Below are positions 1 through 8,472 of a stretch of DNA of 64,000 bases, piece by piece. Numbering within the stretch: position 1 is the stretch's first letter; the number at the start of each line of letters is the position of its first letter. The notes beneath the pieces are model-generated. The model saw only the letters and a list, made by a program, of their open reading frames with translations. It was not told the DNA's origin and ran no database searches. Source of the DNA: Spirosoma aureum (lineage in GTDB: Bacteria; Bacteroidota; Bacteroidia; Cytophagales; Spirosomataceae); assembly GCF_011604685.1 (NCBI RefSeq), contig NZ_CP050063.1, positions 1,324,501-1,388,500 on the forward strand, in the 5' to 3' direction. A program made the position numbers and the translations under genes.

Positions 1-782
1 ACCAGGGCAAGGTGTGTGTCACCCGTATTGCTTTGTTTATAGGCAATCAGATCGAAGTGGCCCCATTCCGTAGGCATATCCACGCCAATTTCGCGCCGAA
101 TCAGGGTCTCGGTTCGCAGCCGGTATTCAATTAAATCCTGAATACTAACCAGTTTCATGCCAAAACGATCGGCCATAACGCGCAATTGCGGCAGACGGGC
201 CATAGTGCCGTCTTCGTTCAAAACTTCGATCAGAACGCCTGCGGGTGCCAGCCCTGCCAGCCGGGCCAGATCGATGGCGGCTTCGGTATGACCTGCCCGG
301 CGAATGACTCCTCCTTCGGCCGAGCGCAACGGAAAAATGTGCCCTGGTCGGCCCAGATCTTCGGGCGTAGTGGCGGGATCAACCAGCGCCCGGATGGTCT
401 TGGCGCGATCGGAAGCCGAGATGCCAGTCGTACAGCCATTACCCAGCAAATCGACAGAAACGGTGAAGGGGGTCGTATGAACAGAGGTGTTGCTGGTCAC
501 CATCATGTCTAATCCAAGTTCATCGCAACGCTCCTGAGTAAGAGGAGCGCACATAAGGCCACGACCTTCACGAACCATGAAATTGACCATTTCAGGCGTG
601 ATCATTTCGGCCGCGCAAATCATATCGCCTTCATTCTCGCGATCTTCGTCGTCCACTACCAATACGATTTTGCCCGCCTTAATATCAGCGATAGCATCTT
701 CAATACGATCCAGTCGAATAGCATCCAGTTCGGGCTGATTCCCTGATTCGGTTCCGGTAATGTTGGTATTATTATTGCTCAT
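1..782 (-). CDS. ribBA: Bifunctional 3,4-dihydroxy-2-butanone-4-phosphate synthase / GTP cyclohydrolase II (partial)
   Basis: The gene is cut by the left window edge; about 260 N-terminal residues are visible, read from ATG at 782. Residues 20-215 form a RibB domain: the acidic metal/substrate loop [10 protein letters not shown] is at 44-53, TGISASDR at 119-126, GHIFPL at 147-152 and GHTEA at 164-168. From about residue 222 the chain continues into the start of a GTP cyclohydrolase II domain ([10 protein letters not shown], then GHFDLIAYK), so this is the fused RibBA form that supplies both the pyrimidine and four-carbon precursors of riboflavin. The cytosolic role is established for the family. 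The RibA zinc cysteines lie outside the window. Confidence 0.95.
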   Translation of the reverse strand, partial: MSNNNTNITGTESGNQPELDAIRLDRIEDAIADIKAGKIVLVVDDEDRENEGDMICAAEMITPEMVNFMVREGRGLMCAPLTQERCDELGLDMMVTSNTSVHTTPFTVSVDLLGNGCTTGISASDRAKTIRALVDPATTPEDLGRPGHIFPLRSAEGGVIRRAGHTEAAIDLARLAGLAPAGVLIEVLNEDGTMARLPQLRVMADRFGMKLVSIQDLIEYRLRTETLIRREIGVDMPTEWGHFDLIAYKQSNTGDTHLAL

Positions 783-868
783 TGGTTTGGTCGATGCGTG
801 TAGGCGGAACTGTGCCAACTTTTAGCTTATGCGTTTATAGTTCTGGATTTTTTAGTCTATTGAATGCC

Positions 869-876
869 CAAAACTA
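869..876 (-). promoter_or_regulatory. Candidate TAnnTTTG promoter box for ribBA
   Basis: On the minus strand this reads TAGTTTTG, a full match to the Bacteroidota -7 consensus TAnnTTTG. It would give a leader of roughly 80 nt before the ribBA ATG at 782. No convincing -33 element was seen. The box and spacing are visible; promoter activity is inference. Confidence 0.4.
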
Positions 877-1014
877 CTTACTTTTATACTCAAAACTGTT
901 TTTGGGAAAGATACGTTTCGCTGGACGCGAAAATGTCCGTTATGGCGTTTTTAGGAATAGAAACCGTCTTATTTCATCATTGAAAAAAACTTTACCCTTG
1001 TGCGAATTTTACGA

Positions 1015-2997
1015 ATGTGGCCGATTGAAATTGGGGTGAAAGCCAGATGGCTATCCGCTTTCTGGACCGGCTTGTTTTTGGTTATAGGTTTAGTGGCACA
1101 GGCGCAGGACCCTAACAATAACTACTGTGTAGACCGAAAAGGAACAGCCGAAGGTGGATTCACGCTGGAAAAAGACAGGATCTGTCTTGGGGAGACGGTT
1201 AGAATAACAGCCGTACAGCCGAATGTTGTCAATGCCGGATATAATTATGAGTACAGCGGAAAAGGTATACCACTGACTCCTACAAATCTGGTTACTTATT
1301 CCGGCTATACGAAACCAGGTTCCTACACGATTATACAGGTTGGCAGTGCTGGCTCAGGATCAATTGCCTGTAAAGTCGTTACGGTATTAGCCGTTGACCC
1401 AGTTAAGTTTACAGTTAAACTATGCTCCGGGCGGAAAGCCGTTATCGTGCCTGATCAGGCTACGCTTGGGCAATACGACAAATATGAAGTATACTGGGGT
1501 GACGGTGTACGGGAACAAAAAACACGGGCCGAGATGGCTGCCCAGCCGACTCATACCTATACTGGAGCTGGATCGTCGTATACAGTAACTGTGCAGGGGC
1601 TTTATAATGCCCCAGTTGCGTGTCAACCACCCGTGGAAAGTGCTCTGATACGGCCCGTATCTACTCCGTCGGCGCCCATTATCAATGAATTAACGGTAAA
1701 GAGTGATAACTCCATATCACTAAAATATCAGTCTGATGCTACCATACCTGTTCAATTGTTGCAAAAAGATGCTTCCGGTATCTTTACGGCAAGCGGGCAA
1801 ACGGGTACCGGCTCGGGCACGTTTACTGTCCAGACGGATGCCAAACAGGTTCAATGTTTTCAATTGCAGTATCAGGATGCCTGCGATAATTCGGTTGGCA
1901 TTAAATCTGAACAGGTATGTAGCCTGGTGCTGGAAGCGAAAGCGGGTAACAAACAAAATGATCTTTCCTGGCAGGCTTACGCAGGCTCTACATCTGCTTC
2001 AAACACCTTCCGGGCCTATCGAATTTATAAGGGTAGTGGGCAGGCGGGTACTGTTCCTAATAGGACCACCACCGCTTATACAGATAATAATAAAATAGAA
2101 TGCGGAGTACAATATTGCTATTCGCTGGAAGCAACGGTTGGCCAGACCATTATTAAATCGGCGCAAGCCTGCGTAACAGGAACGAATACCGAAAAGCCAG
2201 GAAATTTTGGTGATATTTTAGTTACCGTTCAAAATAACCATCCCTTTTTAATTGCGGCCTTGCCTACGACCAATACATCGACTAGTTATACAATGACAAT
2301 AAGCCGGGCAAGTAGCCCGTCAGGTCCGTTTCAGGTCGTTGGAACAACATCTAAAAACACATTTACTGACGAGAGCGCCGATGCGTCGGCAGGTTCCTAT
2401 TGTTATCAGCTGACTTATCAGAATAACTGTGGGCAGGTATCGGCTCCGTCGGAAACTGTTTGTTCGGTCTTTTTATCGTCGCAGTCGCCAACGGGTCTTG
2501 ACTGGACAACCGGCTCGCCCTTTTCTCCGGGCAACGTAGCCAGTTATTCGCTTGAAGTAGTCGATTCTGTCAATAACATAAGCAAGACAATCATACTTGG
2601 CGGTAATACACATTATGAACCTGACCCGAACGATCCAAATCTGCAATCGCAGCAATACCGGGTCGTTGCCCAATCGGCTGATGGGGTGATTAGTTATTCG
2701 AATTTCTTTACATTAAGGCGCGACCCTAAAATCTTTGCGCCCGATGCCTTTACACCAAATGGCGATGGAGTTAATGATACGTTTCTGATAAGGGGAACTT
2801 TCTTTGATAAATTCAGGCTGACAATTTTCAGTCGATGGGGTGAAGTAATCTTTACAACGACCGATCGAAACCAGGGTTGGGATGGCACGATTAACGGGCA
2901 ACCCGCCAATGCCGGGCAGTATATGTACCGGGTTGAAGTAATAGATTTTACCGATCAGAAAACTGTCCGTAACGGTGCGTTGTTATTAGTACGTTAG
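1015..2997 (+). CDS. Secreted protein with C-terminal CHU_C (type IX secretion, gliding-motility-associated) domain
   Basis: About 660 residues. A signal peptide (hydrophobic run WTGLFLVIGLVAQ, then AQA) is followed by PKD/fibronectin-like beta-sandwich repeats rich in Ser/Thr, with paired cysteines. The last ~90 residues form a CHU_C domain with the hallmark FAPDAFTPNGDGVNDTF from about residue 574, then WGEVIF and GWDGTING. Proteins ending this way are sorted through the type IX secretion system as type-B substrates in gliding Bacteroidota and end up outside the cell. Several starts are possible: GTG 1000, ATG 1015, GTG 1036. ATG 1015 is used here, but GTG 1036 gives a more typical signal peptide, and a promoter-like TACCCTTG at 993-1000 argues against the GTG at 1000. 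The ligand is unknown. Confidence 0.85.
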   Translation: MWPIEIGVKARWLSAFWTGLFLVIGLVAQAQDPNNNYCVDRKGTAEGGFTLEKDRICLGETVRITAVQPNVVNAGYNYEYSGKGIPLTPTNLVTYSGYTKPGSYTIIQVGSAGSGSIACKVVTVLAVDPVKFTVKLCSGRKAVIVPDQATLGQYDKYEVYWGDGVREQKTRAEMAAQPTHTYTGAGSSYTVTVQGLYNAPVACQPPVESALIRPVSTPSAPIINELTVKSDNSISLKYQSDATIPVQLLQKDASGIFTASGQTGTGSGTFTVQTDAKQVQCFQLQYQDACDNSVGIKSEQVCSLVLEAKAGNKQNDLSWQAYAGSTSASNTFRAYRIYKGSGQAGTVPNRTTTAYTDNNKIECGVQYCYSLEATVGQTIIKSAQACVTGTNTEKPGNFGDILVTVQNNHPFLIAALPTTNTSTSYTMTISRASSPSGPFQVVGTTSKNTFTDESADASAGSYCYQLTYQNNCGQVSAPSETVCSVFLSSQSPTGLDWTTGSPFSPGNVASYSLEVVDSVNNISKTIILGGNTHYEPDPNDPNLQSQQYRVVAQSADGVISYSNFFTLRRDPKIFAPDAFTPNGDGVNDTFLIRGTFFDKFRLTIFSRWGEVIFTTTDRNQGWDGTINGQPANAGQYMYRVEVIDFTDQKTVRNGALLLVR

Positions 2998-3071
2998 ACA
3001 ACGGCAGATGACTGATTTTTGCTGTTCGACGTCAAAATGTAAACGCCCAGAATCCCTTAAAAGATACCGCT

Positions 3072-3404
3072 ATGATGGATATGTTCGGAAAAATGAAGGA
3101 AGTGCAGTCTCGGATGCAGGATGCTCAGCAGAGCCTTAGCGCCGTTACCGAAACGGGCGAGTCGGGGGCAGGGCTGGTTAAAGTCACGGTCAATGGCTTA
3201 AAAAATGTTCTGAAAATTGAGATAGACCCTGATCTGATCAAATCTCCGGCCGAAGACCGGGAAATGTTACAGGATTTGATCGTAGCTGCCACCAATAAGG
3301 CAATGGCCAATGTCGAAGTCAAAGCTCGTGAACACCTCCGAAAAGCTACTGAAGGACTATTACCAAATATTCCCGGCCTCAACCTGGACGGGCTAATGGG
3401 GTAA
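3072..3404 (+). CDS. YbaB/EbfC family nucleoid-associated protein
   Basis: 110 residues, the family's usual length. The N-terminal helix MFGKMKEVQSRMQDAQQ, the strand region around GLVKVTVNGLKNVLKIEI and the C-terminal helix with the Gly/Pro/Leu tail fit the YbaB/EbfC fold, a dimeric DNA-binding protein. The family is often encoded beside dnaX-recR; here it lies between a CHU_C protein and a glycosyltransferase, so the neighbours do not inform on function. ATG 3075 is an alternative start two codons in. Confidence 0.9.
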   Translation: MMDMFGKMKEVQSRMQDAQQSLSAVTETGESGAGLVKVTVNGLKNVLKIEIDPDLIKSPAEDREMLQDLIVAATNKAMANVEVKAREHLRKATEGLLPNIPGLNLDGLMG

Positions 3405-3414
3405 AGTGTTTAAG

Positions 3415-3461
3415 TTTGCAGTTTACAGTCGGTTTACTTCCTGCAACTGTAAAACTGCAAA
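3415..3461. repeat. Imperfect inverted repeat of CAGT/CTGC words
   Basis: TTTGCAGTTTACAGT (3415-3429) pairs with ACTGTAAAACTGCAAA (3446-3461), the right arm carrying one extra A. Two further ACTGCAA units follow directly to 3476. It lies between the ybaB stop and the TTG start of the glycosyltransferase and could end ybaB transcription. The same vocabulary recurs at 11984, 19156, 22760 and 33761. Confidence 0.7.
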
Positions 3462-3481
3462 CTGCAAACTGCAAATTAATT

Positions 3482-4531
3482 TTGGATACCCTCGCAATTG
3501 TCATTCTTAATTATAACGGTCAATCTTTCTTAGCCAAGTTTCTTCCGATAGTACTTTCCTATGCTGAAGGGTACCCGGTTTATGTCGCCGATAGTGCCTC
3601 GACAGATCATTCCGTAGCCTATGTTCGGGCTACTTTCCCCAATGTTCGTCTGATTGAACTACCTTATAACGGTGGCTATGCCGGTGGTTACAATATGGCC
3701 CTTGAGTACATTCGGACTCACTACGGTGGAGCCAGGTACTATGTTCTCCCCAATTCAGATATTGAAGTAACACCCGGCTGGATCTCGCCCATATTATCAC
3801 TATTGGAGGCAAATCCACAGATAGCAGCGTGTCAGCCCAAAATCCGTTCGTATAGCCAGCGCGACCAGTTCGAACATGCGGGCGCGGCTGGTGGCTTTGT
3901 CGACTGGCTTGGTTATGTTTTTTGCCGGGGGCGTATTTTTGCTACATTCGAAACCGATCATGGGCAATACGACGATAATCGGCAGGTTTTCTGGGCAACG
4001 GGCGCCTGTCTGTTCGTACGTGCCGATTTATTTCATCAGGTTGGCGGTTTCGATGCATCGTTCTTTGCCCACATGGAAGAAATAGACCTATGCTGGCGAT
4101 TGCAGCGGCTTGGTTACCAGGTTTGGGCATGTGGCCAATCGACAGTTTATCATGTGGGTGGTGGTACGCTCCATAAATCGAATCCCCAAAAAACCTACCT
4201 GAATTACCGAAACAGCCTGTTCATGTTGTATAAGAACTGGCCTGCCGATGGCTGGTTGTGGGGAAAATTTCTACTACGGCTCGTATTGGATGGCGTGTCG
4301 TCGCTGCTTTTCCTGAAAGTAGGGCAATGGCGCGATGTGTTGGCGATTATCCGGGCGCACTTTGCTTTTTATCGCCATTTGCCGGAGTTACACAGGCAAC
4401 GCAAAGTTTTGCTGCAGCAACAGAAAGCCGATGCTGTTCTGTATCCGCACAGCATTGTCTGGTCCTACTTTATGAAAGGGGAGAGGCTATTTAAGGAGAT
4501 GCGCGATGTGTCGTCAGTTTCTCAAAACTGA
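3482..4531 (+). CDS. Glycosyltransferase family 2 (rhamnosyltransferase-like)
   Basis: 349 residues from TTG 3482. The upstream in-frame extension to ATG 3416 is only the CAGT inverted repeat, so it was not used. The chain opens with the GT2 strand LAIVILNYNG. It has a DxD-like metal/nucleotide site (NSDIE) and the acceptor-side block GGFDASFFAHMEEIDLCWR, where the ED pair is the usual catalytic base. The C-terminus has a hydrophobic, probably membrane-associated segment near residues 255-280. The arrangement resembles WbbL-type rhamnosyltransferases that act on polysaccharides. No polysaccharide cluster surrounds it, so the acceptor cannot be named. Confidence 0.85.
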   Translation: MDTLAIVILNYNGQSFLAKFLPIVLSYAEGYPVYVADSASTDHSVAYVRATFPNVRLIELPYNGGYAGGYNMALEYIRTHYGGARYYVLPNSDIEVTPGWISPILSLLEANPQIAACQPKIRSYSQRDQFEHAGAAGGFVDWLGYVFCRGRIFATFETDHGQYDDNRQVFWATGACLFVRADLFHQVGGFDASFFAHMEEIDLCWRLQRLGYQVWACGQSTVYHVGGGTLHKSNPQKTYLNYRNSLFMLYKNWPADGWLWGKFLLRLVLDGVSSLLFLKVGQWRDVLAIIRAHFAFYRHLPELHRQRKVLLQQQKADAVLYPHSIVWSYFMKGERLFKEMRDVSSVSQN

Positions 4532-4574
4532 CAATCGTTAGGTTAGTTCCGGGAAACTGAAACTACTCAGTAAT

Positions 4575-4796
4575 TTACAGTTCCCAGATGGTTGGATGAG
4601 CATGCCGGCGAAGATGCTTGTTCATTTCCATCCAGAAGGCCAGAATTAAATAAAGGACAACGGGCGATCCTAACGTTAGAAACGAGGTGTAGATAAAGTA
4701 CAGCCGGATGCTGCTGGCCGAGATGTTCATTTTCTCTCCCAGTAACGAGCAGACCCCAAATGCCTGTTTCTCGACAAAATACCTAAGTTTATCCAT
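4575..4796 (-). CDS. Small PspC-domain membrane protein
   Basis: 73 residues. The chain has the PspC-type pattern: FGVCSLLGEKMNISASSIRL, then a hydrophobic transmembrane segment with the LGSPVVLYLILAF ending, then a short charged tail. PspC domains are inner-membrane modules linked to envelope-stress sensing in enterobacteria. Here it is a stand-alone domain without PspA/B neighbours, as is common in Bacteroidota. It is convergent with the upstream glycosyltransferase gene. Confidence 0.8.
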   Translation of the reverse strand: MDKLRYFVEKQAFGVCSLLGEKMNISASSIRLYFIYTSFLTLGSPVVLYLILAFWMEMNKHLRRHAHPTIWEL

Positions 4797-5142
4797 ACTA
4801 TTTCAGCTGGCGTATGGCTCTAAAAGTTTATACGCTAATACTGCTATAACAAAGCTAACGAACGAAATCAATAGATTGTTTGCCGTTTACACAGAAAAAC
4901 GCAATATATCGGGTAAAACTACCTAAAAATAGGTGCTTTTCGCCTTGAATTTGGAACAAATTTATTTACTTTGTGTTGTAGCGTGGGCAGTGGTTATTTA
5001 AACTACTGGCTTGCTATTGTCAACAAAGTCCGTTGAGTTTCAGCCAAGTATTATCTCTGCTGTATGCTTTGGTGCCTGTTTCGCGTCCTTTGTTACTCTC
5101 TGTCCCTTTGTATGTTTAATTAGTTTAATTTTTTTTAGTTTT
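4797..5142 (+). other. 346-bp gap: promoter and long leader of the cold-shock gene
   Basis: It contains a promoter-like TTG (4945-4947), an 18-bp spacer and TTACTTTG (4966-4973). If used, it gives a transcript start near 4980 and a 5' leader of about 160 nt before the ATG at 5143. The leader ends in a T-rich run. No ORF here looks real. Confidence 0.5.
4945..4973 (+). promoter_or_regulatory. Candidate promoter of the cold-shock gene
   Basis: TTG at 4945-4947 and TTACTTTG at 4966-4973, one mismatch from TAnnTTTG, with an 18-bp spacer. The spacing fits the Bacteroidota -33/-7 arrangement. Activity is inferred. Confidence 0.4.
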
Positions 5143-5349
5143 ATGCAAACAGGTGTAGTAAAGTTTTTCAACGAAAGCAAAGGCTACGGGTTTATCGTTG
5201 AGGATGATTCCAATCGTGACATTTTTGTCCACATTACGGGTCTCAATGGTATCACCATCCGCGAAAAGGACCGGGTGCAGTTCGAAGTTGTTGATGGCAA
5301 AAAAGGCCTCAACGCTGTAAAAGTGAAAAAAATTGAGTCAGATTATTAA
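5143..5349 (+). CDS. Cold-shock domain protein (CspA family)
   Basis: 68 residues from ATG 5143. The RNP1-type motif GYGFIVEDD and the RNP2-type DIFVH are present, in the order VVKFFNESKGYGFI then DIFVHITGL, giving a one-domain OB-fold that binds single-stranded nucleic acid. The longer in-frame extension upstream is the leader and is hydrophobic by chance. A long leader is typical of cold-induced csp mRNAs. A strong terminator follows at 5376-5406. Confidence 0.95.
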   Translation: MQTGVVKFFNESKGYGFIVEDDSNRDIFVHITGLNGITIREKDRVQFEVVDGKKGLNAVKVKKIESDY

Positions 5350-5375
5350 ACCTTCTCCTCTGACCACGGAATAAC

Positions 5376-5406
5376 AAACCCCGCCCAATATCTGAGCGGG
5401 GTTTTT
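5376..5406 (+). terminator. Rho-independent terminator of the cold-shock gene
   Basis: AAACCCCGC (5376-5384) pairs with GCGGGGTTT (5396-5404), followed by a T run, 26 bp after the csp stop codon. Confidence 0.85.
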
Positions 5407-5414
5407 CAATGAGT

Positions 5415-5486
5415 CCTTTTGCTGAGAAGCGTGCCACGGTTCTTAATCGAACTCATAAAAACCGTGGCACGCTTCTCAGCAAAAGG
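5415..5486. repeat. Perfect 27-bp inverted repeat between convergent genes
   Basis: Arm 5415-5441 (starts CCTTTTGCTGAGAAGC) is the exact reverse complement of 5460-5486, with an 18-nt loop. It lies just past the csp terminator and 34 bp before the lysS stop, so it can act as terminator for lysS on the minus strand. The arms are far longer than termination needs. Confidence 0.9.
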
Positions 5487-5519
5487 CTTATCTATAACTC
5501 TGGTAGTGCCGGTTTGCCC

Positions 5520-7289
5520 TTATTGCCCCGTCCAACTACGAACGTCGGCGATATTGGGCATCGGAACTTCCAGTTTGAGCTTTTTGCGTACACCCCCCAA
5601 ATCGTTAAAGAGTTTATTGGGGTTAGCGGTGCGGAGTTGCTCAACGGTCAGAAAACCAAGCTTTTGCACAGCTGGTATCCATTCTGCCGGAACGCCAGCC
5701 GCCACAAAGTCACTCTCATCCGATTGCTCCAGTTTCTTTTCGGGGCGCATCTGTGGGAAAAAGAGTACGTCCTGAATGGAGGGTTGGTTGGTCATGATCA
5801 TCGTTAGCCGATCGATGCCCAGGCCAACGCCCGCCGTTGGCGGCATTCCGTATTCAAGAGCCCGCAGAAAATCTTCGTCCAGTGCCATTGCCTCCTCATC
5901 GCCCCGTTCGGCCAGCCGCAGTTGCTCTTCGAAGCGTTCGCGCTGATCAAGCGGGTCGTTTAGCTCAGAATAGGCGTTGGCAATCTCTTTCCCATTACAG
6001 ATAGCTTCGAAACGTTCGACCAGTCCTGGCTTGCTCCGGTGCTTTTTGGTAAGGGGCGACATTTCAACCGGGTAGTCGGTAATGAATGTCGGCTGAATCA
6101 GATTGGGTTCGCAGGCGTCACCAAAGAGTTCATCGATCAATTTCGATTTGCCCATTGTGCTGTCGACCTTGATTCCGCGACCTTCGGCTACCTGCCGGAG
6201 TTCCGCTTCTTCCATGTCCGACACGTCAACACCCGTATATTCCTGAATGGCTTCGAACATAGTCAGGCGTTTCCAGGGGCGTTTGAAGTCGATAACGTTG
6301 TCGCCAACGGTCACTTTCGTCGTTCCGGCCACGTCTAACGCCACTTTTTCGACCATTTCCTCGATGGTGTCCATCATCCAGAGATAATCTTTATAGGCAA
6401 CGTAAAACTCCACCTGCGTAAATTCAGGATTATGAGTTCGGTCCATCCCCTCATTCCTGAAATCTTTGGCAAACTCGAATACCCCATCATAGCCGCCTAC
6501 AATGAGTCGTTTCAGGTACAACTCGTTGGCAATCCGCATATAAAGCGTCATGTCGAGCGAGTTGTGATGCGTACGGAATGGCCGTGCCGCTGCTCCACCA
6601 TGAATTGGTTGAAGAATCGGTGTTTCGACCTCCAGATAACCTTTCTGGCTCAGGAACTGACGAATTGAATTGACCAGCTTGGTTCGCTTCACGAACACAT
6701 CGCGCACATGCGGGTTCACGATCAGATCAACGTAGCGCTGCCGGTAGCGTTGTTCAGCGTCCGTAAAAGCATCAAAGGTTTCCTTTTCGCCTTTCTCGTT
6801 CACCACTTCTTTCACTACGGGGAGGGGCCGCAGCGACTTATTCAAGACCTTGAACTCATTCACGTAAACCGACAGTTCGCCGGTTTTGGTCGAGAAAACA
6901 TGCCCACGAACACCAATAATATCGCCGATGTCAAGCAGTTTCTTAAATACCGTGTTATACTGCGTTTTGTCTTCGCCAGGGCAAATGTCATCACGCCGGA
7001 AATAAAACTGAAGCCGTCCGGTAGAATCCTGAATTTCGGCGAAGGATGCGCTTCCCATAATGCGAAAACCCATCAGCCGACCAGCCAGCTGAACGTTTCC
7101 CCAGCGTTCGTCGCCAGACAGGTCCATTTCGGGGGCAATCTCAGTTCCTGGGCCCTTGTCGAAAGCAGCGCGGATATCGGCAATGGTCGTTGTTACATCG
7201 AATAATGCAGCAGGATAGGGATCGATACCCATCCGTATTAATTCTTCGCGTTTTTGTCGGCGGTTTATTTCTTGTTCGCTCAGTAGCAT
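5520..7289 (-). CDS. lysS: Lysyl-tRNA synthetase, class II, with C-terminal extension
   Basis: 589 residues from ATG 7289; an upstream in-frame extension is not conserved-looking. An N-terminal OB anticodon-binding domain ([19 protein letters not shown]) is followed by the class II core with motif 2 ([15 protein letters not shown]) and motif 3 ([12 protein letters not shown]). It charges tRNA-Lys in the cytosol. E. coli LysS has about 505 residues and ends soon after motif 3. Here some 70 residues follow FFPQMRP, and part of them ([16 protein letters not shown] onward) looks like a helix-hairpin-helix module. Convergent with the csp gene. Confidence 0.97.
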   Translation of the reverse strand: MLLSEQEINRRQKREELIRMGIDPYPAALFDVTTTIADIRAAFDKGPGTEIAPEMDLSGDERWGNVQLAGRLMGFRIMGSASFAEIQDSTGRLQFYFRRDDICPGEDKTQYNTVFKKLLDIGDIIGVRGHVFSTKTGELSVYVNEFKVLNKSLRPLPVVKEVVNEKGEKETFDAFTDAEQRYRQRYVDLIVNPHVRDVFVKRTKLVNSIRQFLSQKGYLEVETPILQPIHGGAAARPFRTHHNSLDMTLYMRIANELYLKRLIVGGYDGVFEFAKDFRNEGMDRTHNPEFTQVEFYVAYKDYLWMMDTIEEMVEKVALDVAGTTKVTVGDNVIDFKRPWKRLTMFEAIQEYTGVDVSDMEEAELRQVAEGRGIKVDSTMGKSKLIDELFGDACEPNLIQPTFITDYPVEMSPLTKKHRSKPGLVERFEAICNGKEIANAYSELNDPLDQRERFEEQLRLAERGDEEAMALDEDFLRALEYGMPPTAGVGLGIDRLTMIMTNQPSIQDVLFFPQMRPEKKLEQSDESDFVAAGVPAEWIPAVQKLGFLTVEQLRTANPNKLFNDLGGVRKKLKLEVPMPNIADVRSWTGQ

Positions 7290-7343
7290 GATAGTCAATG
7301 TGTCGGTCGGCCTAAGGAAAGAACCGACCACTATTTGAGGGCG

Positions 7344-7351
7344 CAAAAATA
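7344..7351 (-). promoter_or_regulatory. Candidate TAnnTTTG box for lysS
   Basis: The minus strand reads TATTTTTG, a full match to the -7 consensus, placing transcription start about 48 nt before the lysS ATG. No clear -33 element was seen. Confidence 0.4.
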
Positions 7352-7560
7352 GTGAAAAGGATTGGCGTTTACAGGTATAAGGTTGAATAGACTATAGTCG
7401 AAAGGGGCTTTATGTGTTTTCGCGTTAGCGTAAACTATAAAGCCGGGACGGTGAACTTTCGGGAAATTGATCGGGACGAATCACTTTTTACGAAAATCAC
7501 TGCTCCTTGCTATGCCATCTCTGGCTTAATTTAGCAACTCATTTTGTAAACCTTAACACA

Positions 7561-8391
7561 ATGCATTATCTGCGTACGTTGCTGGCTTTCGGAATTCTGT
7601 TTTTAGTCAATCAATCAGTACAGGCGGCTAAAATTGACACGGTAGAAACCTATAGTGCTTCGATGAAGAAGTCGATCAAGGCCGTTATTATGACCCCGGA
7701 TACCTATACAAATGATAAGGAACTGCCTGTTTTATACCTGCTACACGGCTATGGCGGGAATTACAGTGACTGGGTCAAAAAAGCATCTGCTATTCGCAAT
7801 GCCGCCGATCTGCACCAGATGATTATTGTGTGTCCTGATGGTAATATTGGCAGCTGGTATTACGATAGCCCTGCCGACCCTTCCTTCCGGTACGAAACCT
7901 ACGTAGCCAGTGAACTGGTAGCGTGGGTCGATAGCCATTACAAAACAATTAAAGATCGGTCGGGCCGGGCCATTACGGGGCTAAGCATGGGCGGACATGG
8001 CGCTTTATACCTGGCATTCCGGCACCAGACTGCTTTCGGGGCGGCCGGAAGCATGAGTGGCGGTGTCGACATCCGGCCATTTCCTAATAATTGGGATATG
8101 GCCAAACGGTTGGGAACGTATGCCCAGTTTCCGGAACGTTGGGAACAAAATACGGTCATTAACCTGCTTCATTTGCTTACACCGGGCGCTCTATCGTTGA
8201 TTATTGATTGTGGAAGTGAGGATTTTTTCTTTCGCGTCAATAACAACCTTCACGAGAAGCTTCTGGAACGCAACATCGCTCATGATTACATTACCCGGCC
8301 CGGCGGTCATAACTGGGCCTACTGGAACAATGCAGTCAACTACCAATTGCTGTTCATGCGGCAGTATTTTGACCGGCAGAAGCCCAATTAG
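7561..8391 (+). CDS. Exported esterase of the esterase D / carbohydrate-esterase 1 type
   Basis: 276 residues from ATG 7561, with signal peptide MHYLRTLLAFGILFLVNQ then VQA. Alpha/beta hydrolase fold: oxyanion region LYLLHGYGGN, nucleophile elbow GLSMGGHGA near residues 140-148, acid SED in IIDCGSEDFFF, and the histidine in PGGHNWAYW. The order and spacing match CE1/esterase D proteins, which cleave feruloyl or acetyl esters from polysaccharides or other acyl esters. It is followed after 81 bp by a second exported esterase in the same orientation. The substrate is not set by the sequence; a role in hemicellulose deacylation is inference. Confidence 0.85.
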   Translation: MHYLRTLLAFGILFLVNQSVQAAKIDTVETYSASMKKSIKAVIMTPDTYTNDKELPVLYLLHGYGGNYSDWVKKASAIRNAADLHQMIIVCPDGNIGSWYYDSPADPSFRYETYVASELVAWVDSHYKTIKDRSGRAITGLSMGGHGALYLAFRHQTAFGAAGSMSGGVDIRPFPNNWDMAKRLGTYAQFPERWEQNTVINLLHLLTPGALSLIIDCGSEDFFFRVNNNLHEKLLERNIAHDYITRPGGHNWAYWNNAVNYQLLFMRQYFDRQKPN

Positions 8392-8472
8392 ATGCCTAGA
8401 TAAATAAGAATAACGACTGATTGGGTAAGAAAGACGCATAGCGTCCTTGTGCATACATATACCTTCTGATTT

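Noticed and set aside
186..1039. Plus-strand ORFs at 186-512 and 782-1039
   Set aside because: They are antisense to ribBA or cover its promoter region, with no recognisable protein features.
5409..5807. Two plus-strand ORFs starting near 5409-5419
   Set aside because: They begin inside the perfect inverted repeat and run antisense to lysS.
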